Shown: one piece after another, positions 33,078 through 43,859 of the stretch | Position numbering within the stretch: position 1 is the stretch's first letter | Layout of the letters: the number at the start of each line of letters is the position of its first letter | NCBI RefSeq assembly: GCF_958450345.1 | Contig: NC_088781.1 | Span: forward strand, 43,635,357 to 43,699,356 | Direction: 5' to 3' | DNA from: Calliphora vicina | Taxonomy: Eukaryota; Arthropoda; Insecta; Diptera; Calliphoridae | DNA: 64,000 nt | Made by a program: the position numbers and the translations under genes | Notes under the pieces: generated by a model | The model's database searches: none | Told to the model about the DNA's origin: nothing | What the model saw: the letters and a program-made list of their open reading frames with translations, nothing else

Positions 33078-34342
33078 ATTTAAACTTTAAACTCATATAA
33101 GTGTGATATTCACTAAAGAAAGTATCCTGAATCAGCGTATGAAAGGATATTGCTCCTGAAAGAGACTAAGTTAAGCAACTAATTAAGTTTAAAGGTAACT
33201 TAAGTAAAACCCCTTTAAAATTTCCTTATATTTAGTAAAAAGTCAAGTAAAACACTCAACCTGGGAATTTTTCAAATATCTGCAAATAATATTTCAAAAA
33301 CTTAACTGCTTATTAATCTATTATCAAAATAAAGATCTGATCAAGCCACAAATATGCAGTTGAATATTAATTAAATATTATATCATTCATTTTGCAGTAA
33401 CTGTCACACTGTAAACCATCTTTAGCTACATTTCATATTCTATTCTCTAGCTTTCTTTATTCATATTTCCCTGCTTGCAATAATTTCAATTTTATTAAAA
33501 CTTTTCTATACAAAATTTTTATTTGTTTTGTGTCTTGTCCATCGACTACATAAATACATTCATTTCAAGGCGGTCTCGTTCGTTCGTTCATTCGGTCGGT
33601 CAGTCATCACAGAATTTTTATAGCAGAAATGAATGAAAATGTTTATGTATTTTCATGTTGTTCTTTTTTATTTACTTCATTTCGAAATTGCGTGCTTTAA
33701 ATGTTGATAAATAATTAAATGGTGGTTATGAATTTCTAAATCTAGATGGTCATAAACTAAATATGCGTAGGATTTCTTTCGCATTTGCTGGCGAAGACAA
33801 GCAAAGCGGCTCAAATGAAATGGCAAAAGAAAAAAGAAACATTTTTTTTTTAATTGTCGTTTAATTGTGTAGAGAAATTTGTTTGTAGATGTAGAACTAG
33901 ACAAAACAGCAAACAAAAAAACTTGATTTTAAATTAAAAACTATAAAACTGAACATAGAGAGAGAAAGATAACAAAATGATTATTTAAAAAGCAATTATA
34001 ATAAATTTTTATTTTGTAGGGGGGGCAAACAAAAACAGTTTCATTACAAAATCATCAATTTTCAGATTTGTAATCTGCAAAGATTCATGGGTTAATAAAA
34101 AATATTAAAGCCATTAGAAGATAGCTTAAGTGTTTTGGGGATAAATAAATGGATGGATAACTTTGCATCATTAAATTTAAGAAAAGTTACTACATAAAGG
34201 TAGTTTATTTTAAAGTCCACTGAAATTTGTTTATAATTTCAAATGAAACTTCAATTGTATTAAATGGCTGCAGTGTGAATTCTAATCGGGCTTTAGTTTT
34301 TCATGTATAAAAAGCGGGAATTTTTAACTTAAATTTAAATAT
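33078..34342. other. Gene-free AT-rich DNA
   Basis: No coding region recognised. A GTTCGTTCGTTCATTCGGTC imperfect repeat lies near 33577-33605. Confidence 0.5.
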
Positions 34343-34429
34343 TAAGTAGAGAGATCGAAAAAACCTTAACATACGTTTTTCCCTAAAACTTTTCTTTACC
34401 CAAATATTATTTGATTTTTTTATAACCTT

Positions 34430-35020
34430 CACCTTCGTGAGAAGGGTTATATAAGTTTGTCATTCCACAATATAATTTCCCGACCGTATAAAGTATATAT
34501 ATTCTGGATCCTTATAGATAGCGGAGTTGATTGAGCCATGTCCGTCTGTCTGTCTGTTGAAATCAACTTTCCAAAGCCCCCAAATAACTTACATACACGA
34601 TTCATACATCAATATCTCCGGAATTCTTCCGGCTCGGTTGCTATTTGAAATCGAGAAAATCGGTCCACAAATGGCTGAGATATAAGGAAAAAACCAGGAC
34701 AACCATGGTTTTTCATTAATATAGACAATATGAATATCTAATGATAGATATTTCAAAGACCTTTGCAACGACGTATATAAGACTAAAGTAAGATGGACCT
34801 GCAATGGGTCAAAATCGAAAAATATTTTTTAATCCGAAAAGTTTTTTTTTCGCTAAATATTAAAAAAAATTTAAAAAACAAAAAAAAAATTTTAAATCAT
34901 TTTTTTTTTACAAAAAAATTTTTTGTTTACCTAAAAATATTTAAAATTTTTATTTTCAAGTATAATTTGGTGAAGGGTATATAAGATTCGTCACAGTCGA
35001 ATAGAGCTCTCTTACTTATT
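34430..35020 (+). mobile_element. DINE-1/Helentron-like element (D2)
   Basis: Begins TATAACCTTCACCTTCGTGAG with a short 5' hairpin (CTTCACCTTCGTGAGAAG), has AAAGTATATATATTCTGGAT and GCCATGTCCGTCTGTCTGTC, and ends with GTGAAGGGTATATAAGATTC, the hairpin TTCG-TCACAG-TCGAA and GAGCTCTCTTACTT. T3, which lacks it, shows the uninterrupted sequence TTGATTTTTTATCAAGTTG. A long A/T-rich tract (34820-34930) replaces the corresponding part of D1. Non-coding. Confidence 0.8.
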
Positions 35021-35896
35021 TTTAGATCAAGTTACCTTTGAAAAGTATGTCAGATATGTTTAATGTTAATTATGTTCATTTTTGTTCATCTGATTAAAAT
35101 GAGTGACGAGAAAAAAGTCTGTACTAAATTTATTAAATATTTTCAACAAAATCCAACTTGGTCCTACAAAAAGTTGGCCAAATAATCAAAGGTCTGTCGT
35201 AAAACAGGAGAATTTGTTCGTTGATAGAAAACCTGCTTCAGGTAGAGGGAATGGTCGAAATGATGTTTCTAAAGCCAATAAATAGAAAGCATTTTCAAAA
35301 GAGCTCCCACAACATCCGTTAGTCCGGTTAGCTCAGTACTCGGACTATTTGATACGAAAAGTTAAAGCCAATGCAGGTTTAAAAACATACAAGGCTCAAA
35401 GAGTTCCTGACAAGCCAAAGACAGAGCACGGAATTTGAAGTAAAATTTTATACAAAAAATATAGCTGCTGCATAATAGATGATGATACCTATGTTTTGGA
35501 AAATTTTTCTCAGCTTCATGGTCAATATTTTTATGTTGCTGATGCTCGAGGGAATGTTGTACAAAAGTTTAGGACCCAAAAACAGAAAAATTTCCTAAAA
35601 AGTTCTTGGTATGGCAAGCGATATGCAGTTGTGACAAAAGAAGCCAAACATTTGTTACAAAGACTCTATAAATACCGAAATTTACATCAAGGAATGTTTA
35701 CAAAAGAGGCTGCTTCCACTTATAAGACTACTTAATGTGTCCACTTATTTTTTGCCTGATTTGACATCCGGTCACTATGTAAGCGGTATTTGTGGTATTT
35801 GTATCAAGAGAAGCAAATCCTCCAAACTGGCTGGAGCTAAGGCCAGTGGAGAGATATTAGGATCTTGTTAAAAGAGAATTGAAGAGCACAAAAAAG

Positions 35897-36819
35897 CAGG
35901 GACCGTAAATAACGGTTATCCAGAAAATTTGAAATCAAAATATCACTACGTTAGAGTCAACGGAGACATATACTGTTATATACCAATAGATTCGTATTGA
36001 CGTGCTCTTTCAGACACACCACAAACACCACAGTTAACAGTTATTTTTCAACGTAAAGATAAAAGTTCGCAAGAAACTCTTAAAAAATTACTAACGACAT
36101 AACAAAACTCATTTGAGGATTTTTATTTTTTCCGTCGTAAAATAAAAGTTATTCGAGGAGTTTTATTTTTCCAGTCAGAAAATAAAACTCTTTTCAATTA
36201 TTTTCTACTTATTTCAGTATCTTTCTTTATTGAGTCTATCTGATGTAATGTTTGTAGTCATTTATTTATTTCAGAAAACAATTTGATAATAGGAATCAAA
36301 CAATAATAAATTAAAATCCCACTTGATTTTATTTTAATGACAATTTATTCAATTGCAATGCAAGTTGATTTACAAATTGTAATGGTCTCGCCATCGGCAA
36401 AATTTACATAAAATGAGTTTTATTTTCTGAAGGGAAAAATAAAACTTCTCAAATGACTTTTATTTTATGACGGAAAAATAAATCGCCTCAAATGAGTTTT
36501 TTTCCTGACCAATTTACATAAAATGAGTTTTATTTTCTGAAGGGAAAAATAAAACTCCTCAAATGACTTTTATTTTATGAAAGAAAAAGTAAAACTCCTC
36601 AAATTAGTTTTTTTCCTGACGGGAAAAAAATCCTCAAATGAGTTTTTTCCTGACGGGAAAAATAAAACTCCTGAAATTAATTTTTTTATGACGGCTATTT
36701 AAATTCTTTTTTTAAGAGTTTCATGCGAACTTTCATTTTTATATTGAAAAATAACTGTTTTATATGGATTTTTATTTTTAAAGTCACAAAATAAGTGTTA
36801 CGGACCCTTACGGTCCTTG
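35897..36819. mobile_element. 923-bp non-autonomous hAT-like element, TSD CAAAAAAG
   Basis: Perfect 8-bp direct repeats CAAAAAAG at 35889-35896 and 36820-36827 flank the termini CAGGGACCGTAA (left) and TTACGGTCCTTG (right). Subterminal inverted copies extend the symmetry: AACAGTTATTTTTCAACGTA, then AGTTCGCAAGAAACTCTTAA at 36030-36085 mirrors 36706-36765. The centre (about 36110-36690) contains several copies of AAAATAAAACTCCTCAAATG, AGTTTTATTTTCTGACGGG and variants in both orientations. CA-starting termini and an 8-bp duplication fit hAT. No transposase frame. Confidence 0.88.
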
Positions 36820-37053
36820 CAAAAAAGGAGTCCAAAAGTGTGTGTCGATTTTAAACGGAGATGGACTACCTGTTCGAACAAAGTGCACTATAAAAACTTT
36901 AATGGAAGTGTTTCCGGAAAAGGTTCATAAATTCATCACTAAAATAATAGTTTTTGTAAATTGTAATAATCAAACAAAAAAAAACTGTAGGTTTAGTGGT
37001 TTCTTTTTTATTAACATTTATGTATGTTAAGATTTTTTCGATCTCACTCCTTA

Positions 37054-38127
37054 ATTAAAGTATTCAAATATTAATAGTAGGTACATAATTTGAAATAAAA
37101 TTATTTTTTAATTAGAAAATCCTTAAAGTTTTACATCTATATAAAATAATTTTGTATAACTTACCAACTAGTAAAGAAAATGTATTTAAAAAGCCTCTTA
37201 CCTGTAAAGAAAAAGAAAATCTATGATTAATTATTGTACAAATAGCCTGGAAAAACTAAAATATTGATGTTGCAAGAAGAAATTTATAAATTTGATATGT
37301 AATTCTTATTAATTTTGAACAGATAAATCTCCTTAAATAACAAATACCAGGCAATCTTAGAGAAAACATGAAAACTTAAACAAGATTCTTTACCCAAAAC
37401 TAACAAATGCCTAAGTTTGTATAGAGCTATTTTTCAATTTCCAACATAAATCACTATATAAAACTATAAATTCGTTACACATTTCCCAAACTTAAATTAA
37501 ACAATAGAATTTTCAATTTAAAGTTTTCTCTGGCTCCCCCCACCACCATCACCAACCATGTTCAGACTTAATACGATTTCCCTAAAATTAATTTTCAAAA
37601 TTAATAACTATTCATGCTGCTGTTGGTTTCCTCCTTTTTGAATTAGTTACTACAACAAAGTTCAGTTATTCAAGCTTAAAATTAACAAAATGTATGACGT
37701 CAGTATTTTGGCCAAATACTATCTCTATTACTTAAAATAAACTCACAACACAGCTACAACAATCGAAAAGTTTTCCCATCTTATAGGCTTTTGGCCAAAA
37801 TACACAAAAAAAAAAATACAAAAACTTGATTAATATTTAATATATCGATGGTATTATTTTGTCTTTGTGTGAGACACTTGTATTTTGTGTTTGTGTGTGT
37901 ATGTGTGTAATCGTTTCCGTCATGAATGTAAATACTCCGAAATATTCAATGGCCAGGCCAGGCCGGTCACTATACATAATATATACAAACCACACTATAG
38001 TTCACATATGAAAACAGGAGTTTAAAGGACTCAAATATTTCAATAAAGAGAAGGATATACAATAGAAACTGGAGAAAATACAATTTACTAGAAATATTTA
38101 TTTAAAGTTTTGGTGATTTTTACTTAT
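37054..38127. other. Gene-free AT-rich DNA
   Basis: No coding region recognised. Contains a GT-rich microsatellite-like stretch near 37870-37905 and GGCCAGGCCAGGCCGG near 37951. Confidence 0.5.
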
Positions 38128-38297
38128 TTAAACTCCGTCCTTCAAAAATATTGCACATTTTCATACCAAAAAAATTTTATAAATTTTCTTAATGTGACTG
38201 AGTCAGAACCAATAACTTGTTGTTGAATAAAATATAAAGAAAATTTATAAAATAATTTTGGTATGAATTGCAATATTTTTGAAGGACGTAGTTTTAA
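38128..38297. mobile_element. 170-bp foldback MITE
   Basis: TTAAACTCCGTCCTTCAAAA then ATATTGCACATTTTCATACC and so on (38128-38190) pairs with AAGAAAATTTATAAAATAAT ... GAAGGACGTAGTTTTAA (38237-38297). Arms of about 60 bp with scattered differences, loop about 45 bp. TTTAAA-like bases flank both ends, so a TTAA or TA target is possible but not certain. Confidence 0.75.
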
Positions 38298-38771
38298 AGT
38301 AATTAAGATGTTGACTTGAACATTTCTGTGTCTATCTAAACAAAAAAAAATAGTTCCGAATAAATGTGGATCAAATTGATCCTAATATTTGCAATCCTAT
38401 TACAATTTTTATATAAATTTTAGTTTTAGAAACTCAATAAATATTTAATATGTAATAAAAGCTTTATTTATTAACAAAACTCAATTTTCAACATTTTTTA
38501 AATTTGTCATCAAAATGTAAATTCCTAAAAATTGGAGCGAAAATCCCAAAAATGGTATTTATTACAATTTTACCCATGGGGCCAATTTCCTTCTGGGCTG
38601 GGAAAATACTTTGGGGATAAATATGGAACACATCAAGGTTTCTAAAACTGCTTTGCGTTTTCTGATCCCAGCTTTGGGATTTTAGAACGTGGTCCAAATT
38701 TAAAAAGTTTGATAAAAAATTGGTCAAATTCCGAAGGTCGTAGGGGTGACATATTCGAAAATTGGACATGT

Positions 38772-39105
38772 TTTTATACCCTTCACCTTCGTGAGAAGGG
38801 TATATATAAGTTTGCCATTCCGTTCGTAATAACAATATAATTTTCGGACTCTATAAAGTATATATATTCTTGATCCTTATAGATAGCGGAGTCGATTAAG
38901 CCATGTCCGTCTGTCTGTCCGTCTGTTGAAATCAATTTTCTGAAGACTCCAGATATCTTCGGGATCCAAATCTTCAATAATTCTGTCAGACATGCTTTCG
39001 GTCCACAAACGGCTGAGATATGAGGAAAAAACCAGGACAACCTCGATTTTTTACGTATATCTGGATTATTAAGTCATTAATATAGACAATATTAAGGTAT
39101 CACTT
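38772..39105 (+). mobile_element. 3'-truncated DINE-1/Helentron-like element (D3)
   Basis: Starts TATACCCTTCACCTTCGTGA and follows the family through AAAGTATATATATTC, GCCATGTCCGTCTGTCTGTC, CTTCAATAATTCTGTCAGAC and GTCATTAATATAGACAATAT, where it stops. Relative to D1 and D4, about 25 bp is missing near 39000 (ATGCTTTCG joins directly to GTCCACAAA). The hairpin tail is absent. Confidence 0.8.
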
Positions 39106-39129
39106 CCCAGGTATTTCTACTTCATTATT

Positions 39130-39787
39130 ATACCCTTCGCCATGAGTGGCAAATTTGTCATTCCGTTTGTAATTTCTACGTTTTTCATTTGCGACCCCAC
39201 AAAGTATATACATATATTCTGGATCGTTATAGATAGCGAAGTCGATCTAGCCATGTCCGTCAGTCCGTCTGTATGTTGAAATCAACTTTCCGTAGCCCCC
39301 CCAAATAACTTAAATACATAATTCACATCATTCATCTTCGGGATCCAAATCTTCAATAATTCTGTCAGACATGCTTTCGAGAAGTTTGCTATTTAAAATC
39401 AGCAAAATCGGTCCACAAATGGCTGAGATATGAGGAAAAAACCAGGACAACCTCGATGTTTGACCTATTTTTGACCTATATCTGGATTACTAAGTCATTA
39501 ATATAGACAATATGGAAATCTAATGATAGATATTTCAAAGACATTTGCAACGACGTATATAAGACCATATAAGACCTACAATGGGTCAAAATCGGAAAAA
39601 ATATTTTTTAAACGGAATTTTTTTTTTCACAAAAAAATTTTTAAAATTTAAAAAAAAACAATCGAAAAAAATTTTTTTTCCAAAAAATGACAAAAACAAC
39701 TAGAAACAAAAATAAATTTTGTTTACCTAAAAATATGAAGGGTATATAAGATTCGGCACAGCCGAATATAGCTCTCTTACTTGTTTT
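39130..39787 (+). mobile_element. Complete DINE-1/Helentron-like element (D4)
   Basis: Begins TATACCCTTCGCCATGAGTG and ends with GAAGGGTATATAAGATTCGG then the 3' hairpin TTCGGC-ACA-GCCGAA and TATAGCTCTCTTACTTGTTT. This is the most canonical 3' end in the window: a 6-bp stem followed by the CTCTCTTACTTGT tail, as in Drosophila DINE-1. Same orientation as D3, which lies about 25 bp upstream. Non-coding. Confidence 0.85.
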
Positions 39788-40620
39788 TTGTATCACGGTG
39801 TTCTTCAATGAAATTTAACTTTTAAGCATCTGATTAGAAAAACTACTGTCGATACACAATAAAACACATTCATATCATTCATACTTACTACCGGCTTTAA
39901 TATTAACTATATTAACCAACCAGCTGACTGGCTGGTTGGTTAGTTCAGTGGCCTATCGGGGGCACAAACTGAAAATGAAGCAAAACAAAGAAGACGCCTG
40001 CATGTACAAGTTTTAGAGTACGAGCAGTAAATAATGCTAATTTATGTCATGTTTCATAATAAGATTTAACCATAAATGTATGTGAATGGTTGTGGATGGA
40101 TGGATCTAAAATATATGTCTGTCCCTACGACCGCAACAACAGAAAATTCAAATAACGAAACAAGCAAAAAAAAAAACAAAACTTAAATTGAATTTCTCAA
40201 AGCTGGTATGAGTATTTAATGTTTATAGGACAGACGGAAAGACAGAACGTCAAACCAAAAAAAAAACAACACATTCAATACCACATATTTCATATTAAAG
40301 CGTAACTAATGATGTTAATAAAAATACTAATAATACATACATTTTTAAACATTGAAACTAAGTTTCCAAAGATTGCATATATTAAATTCCTCACAAAAAG
40401 AAATACTAACAAATCTTATATAAAATCTTAACTAGATAGCATAAACGTCTAGAAAAAAGTTTGAGTAAATCTAATAAATTTCAACTATTCACTGCTGCTC
40501 ATTCAGTAAAGCTACACAAAACACCAAAGTTTGTCAAATCAATTTAAGAGTTAAAGTTAAAATCACCCAGTCACAGACAGACAGCTAGATAGACTGTCTG
40601 TCTGACAGCTTCAACTTATA
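39788..40620. other. Gene-free AT-rich DNA
   Basis: No coding region recognised. A short hairpin AACCAACCAGC / GCTGGTTGGTT lies at about 39914-39942. Confidence 0.5.
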
Positions 40621-40623
40621 CTA

Positions 40624-40768
40624 CACCATTTCCAATTGTATTTCAGAAGTTATTAATTGTATTTTAGATATTTCAAATTATATTACGGAAATTTATATTT
40701 CAGAAACTTCCAATTGTATTTCAGAACTTGTGTAATTAGACAGATTTGAAATTCAATTGGAACTGGTG
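40624..40768. mobile_element. 145-bp TA-flanked MITE
   Basis: CACCATTTCCAATTGTATTT at the left and GAAATTCAATTGGAACTGGTG at the right are inverted with three mismatches, and TA lies immediately outside each end (40622-40623, 40769-40770), as expected of Tc1/mariner-type targets. The interior repeats CCAATTGTATTTCAGAA twice more in direct orientation (near 40708 and, degraded, 40655). Confidence 0.7.
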
Positions 40769-41534
40769 TAGAATGTAACTTTTTTTCGACATGGTTGGTC
40801 TTTGAATATAAGTATTTCATTGGCCTATATCTGAATGTTCACAGTTTATGTGTAACTTGGTTGTATAGAAAGTCTCAGTCATTGTTGTCATTCAAATGAA
40901 GTTTCCTACAACTACTGAATGGATGTTGGATTGGTTGCATGACTTCTGTTTTTGGTTATTTCATTTTTGGAATATATTTTCTCTGTGTTTTGCTGCTACT
41001 AAAGTTTTGTGTTAATAAAAATCTGTTGGTTTTTTTTGTCTATAAATAGAATATATTAACATAGAATTGTCATTACTTACATACTTAGTGATGTTATTAA
41101 AGTATGATCTATGGGTTTTATTGTATTATTTTCTAGGAGTAGTTGTACCAAAATGCATGTAAATCCATAAACACCCACTCAGGAGAAATGTATGTACTGA
41201 AGCGAAAATTAACTATGAATCATATATGAATCCTTATAGTTAATACTATGAGACATTTGTGCAGAAAATGAGGCGCCTTGTTTAAGTCCCAAGAGATTTT
41301 ATGTACAGTTTTTAAATAAACTACAATTCAGAAAAGGATTAGTCACGCTATCATGATAATAATAAGCCTTATTATACTTTGGAAGCTTTACTATATACTA
41401 TCTGCATTACATAGAAGTGCTTATGTAATGACTGGCTTAGAACCTAATATAGAATAAAGTATAAATGCACTAGACATCAAGTTGGGAATATACGATTAAT
41501 TGTGTCTCTAATTTAGTTAAGAATTGGTCGCATT

Positions 41535-41740
41535 ATGCTTTTGAAAATTTAAATTTTAGTGGGGCAGAATCAAAATATTTTGGAAATAAATCTACCATTT
41601 CTAACTGACTGAAATTGACATGAAATTTCATATTAGGATAGCAGAGATGCATTTGAGTTAAAGTTTTGCTGATAGACCTCACATAACACTCAGAAGCAGT
41701 GCTATGGGGTATCAAAGTAGGGCACCTTAGATAAGCAAAA
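41535..41740. mobile_element. Old fragment related to element E3
   Basis: GGAAATAAATCTACCATTTC, ATGAAATTTCATATT and the closing CAAAGTAGGGCACCTT line up in order with GGAAATAAATCTGTAACTTC, ATGAAATTTCACATG and CAAAGTAGGACACCTC in E3 (42025-42175). More diverged than the E3 arms are from each other, so probably an older copy. Confidence 0.5.
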
Positions 41741-41802
41741 TTGTTAAACTGTCAAGCTATAGAGAACATTCTTAGGTGAGCTATTAACCTCTTATAGTTA
41801 GC

Positions 41803-41970
41803 GGAAATTGGGTACCATACGAACAGAAGCTGAGAGACCTTGAAAGACGATTTTGCATGTTCTTAATGATGCTTGAACGCTGTAAAAGAAAATCATGGCG
41901 CTAAGGTAATGCTCTGTATTTGTTGGAAGCAAAAGGGTTCTATCTATGGTTAGACCATCACAGGGACCAC
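41803..41970 (+). mobile_element. Short mauritiana-like mariner fragment (M10)
   Basis: GAAATTGGGTACCATACGAA, GACCTTGAAAGACGATTTTG, and GGCGCTAAGGTAATGCTCTG to AGACCATCACAGGGACC match the middle of the other mariner copies (from NWVPYEL to GAKVMLCICW and TITG). The segment between SEM and GAKVML is deleted, taking the first catalytic Asp. Both ends missing. Confidence 0.75.
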
Positions 41971-41994
41971 ACAGGGTCGCTCCTTCCAGGCGGC

Positions 41995-43277
41995 GCACAG
42001 TGGTATGAGAATAAAAAAAGATGGAAATAAATCTGTAACTTCTAAACCCTTACGCCGATTTGAATGAAATTTCACATGCGCAAAGAGGTAGTGTAGTCGA
42101 ATTTAAGTTTTGAATTTGGACCTCATGAGCCCACCAGGAGCGGGACCAGGGGTTCCCAAAGTAGGACACCTCGGGTATGTTCAATTTTTAAAATGATCGT
42201 ATTTCTTCGTTTGTGTTACGATTTAAAAAAAATTGCACATTTAGAATTTCCTCGTCGAGCACTACATAAAACCTCGACGTAGCTATCAATTATCTCTTAT
42301 AGCTTAGGAGATATTCGCATTTGAAAATTTAATTTTCAACATTTTTACCCACCCTACTCCATTTTTTTGGTGACCGCGGTTCCAAATATTCCCCGATTTT
42401 ATCCATTTTTCTTTTATAGAATTAACAATAGATCTATATATCAAATAAAGAAAGAACTGTTTAAAAATCATGGCTGAGTCCAAAGTTATATTCATTTGAA
42501 TTTAAAAAAATTAAAAAAGGCGATTTTTCGCAATTTTTTTGGGAAAAAAGTACTTTTATTCTTTTTAAGTTATCTAAAAAATTTCTAAGAGGATGTATAA
42601 TGAATTTGTACTTTTTGAAAAGCTAACTTTACGCTAAATATTTTAAATGTAAAAAACATTTATAATTTTTGATACCGACGGGATCAGGTCCATTCAAAAA
42701 ATGCCTATTTTTTATGTAAAATTCAACTTTAGTGCAAAAATTCTCAAATCGCATATTCGATATCAAAATATAGTAACCTATTTTAGATGGCCCAATAAGT
42801 TCTTAATTATTTTGTAAAGGGTTCCGATAACCCCGCCCCTGGTATGGATATTATAGCCAAAAAACGAAAAAATCCCATTTTTGGGATTTTTCAAGATTTT
42901 TTTGGGAATTGCGGGATACTTGATAACAAATTTCAAAATTTGTTTTTATTTTTCGATTTTGAATAGAAAAATCTACATAACTGTGAAATTTTATTAAAAA
43001 ATATTCATAAATAAAAATTGTTTTTCAATTTGAAAAATTTGTATCTATGCAAAATTTAATAAAAAGCATTTTTTGTCATATTTTTCAAAAAAGTATTCCA
43101 TGAATTTTTTAATTGTCAAAATATATATAATTTTTTGAAAAGTAGACAAAATCCTCTATCCATTGATATATAACATGTCTTAAATTATGGAAAACTGCAT
43201 GTGAAATTTCAAATCGGCGTAAGGGTTTAGAAGTTACAGATTTATTTCCCTCTTTTTTTATTCTCATACCACTGTGC
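41995..43277. mobile_element. Unassigned 1.28-kb element with ~80-bp terminal repeats (E3)
   Basis: GCACAGTGGTATGAGAATAA and about 60 more bases at the left are repeated inverted at the right, ending TTATTCTCATACCACTGTGC, with one substitution over the first ~70 bp and then a small gap. GGC lies immediately outside both ends (41992-41994, 43278-43280), a possible 3-bp target duplication. The interior is AT-rich with no long frame. The near-identical arms suggest recent movement. Superfamily not recognised. Confidence 0.75.
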
Positions 43278-43283
43278 GGCGTC

Positions 43284-43850
43284 TTTTGTGAAAAACGAAC
43301 TGTAAAACACTTAAATGGCGACGGGAAGAATATATTCAGGCAACTGGCTTTGTTAAGCAGCAGACATTGACAACATTTTAATAGCTTTGTCGCAGCTACC
43401 GCAAATCTGGAATCAAATTTATATTATCTCTGTGAATATAGTAAACTTATATTCTAGAAGCATATATGCTGGACGATCTAACCGTGGTGGGGAAAACTTA
43501 ACTGTTTGATCTTAATATATACCACAATGCTACAGGTTGGATTCATTTCCCGGACTATTTCCATAAATTAATAATCTGTTCATTTCCGGAAAGTAAAATT
43601 GTTCAAATAATAAAATTGTTAAAAGACTAACTGGAAAAAATGTGTAATTCGTTTCGCAATAAAACTTTTTCAATTCAGAAATTTATAAACTAATCTAAAC
43701 CATTTTTTAACAGTCATGCGCGGTATAAAGCCTCTCCCTACACGAGGTGTCTCCGTTTTTAAAGAAGAACGTGGGGGATCTAGAGCTAACATTCGAAAAA
43801 AGCCCGTAATTCCGGATGTAATCCGTAACGTGTGCATGGAATAAATCAGA
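43284..43850. other. Gene-free DNA
   Basis: No clear feature. The last ~150 bases may be the decayed start of the retrotransposon remnant that follows. Confidence 0.4.
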
Positions 43851-43859
43851 ACAGGTCGC

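Larger units (their letters stand above)
34345..37051 (+). mobile_element. DD37E Tc1/mariner element (T4) with both termini and two insertions
   Basis: Terminal repeats AGTAGAGAGATCGAAAAAAC (34345) and ...TTTTTTCGATCTCACTCCT (ending 37051) are inverted and flanked by TA. A DINE-1-like element interrupts the leader (34430-35020). Coding remains start with MSDEKKV near 35099, then NLFVDRKPASGRGNGRNDVS and IIDDDTYVLENFSQLHGQYF (first catalytic Asp, near 35480-35540). A block VADARGNVVQKFRTQKQKNF continues to LLQRLYKYRNLHQGMFTKEA (to 35735). The DLASCHY motif is degraded (35760). A hAT-like element cuts the 3' coding end at 35897-36819, after which GVQKCVSILNGDGLPVRTK and the final 3' region resume. 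This copy gives the boundaries used for T1 and T3. Confidence 0.85.
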
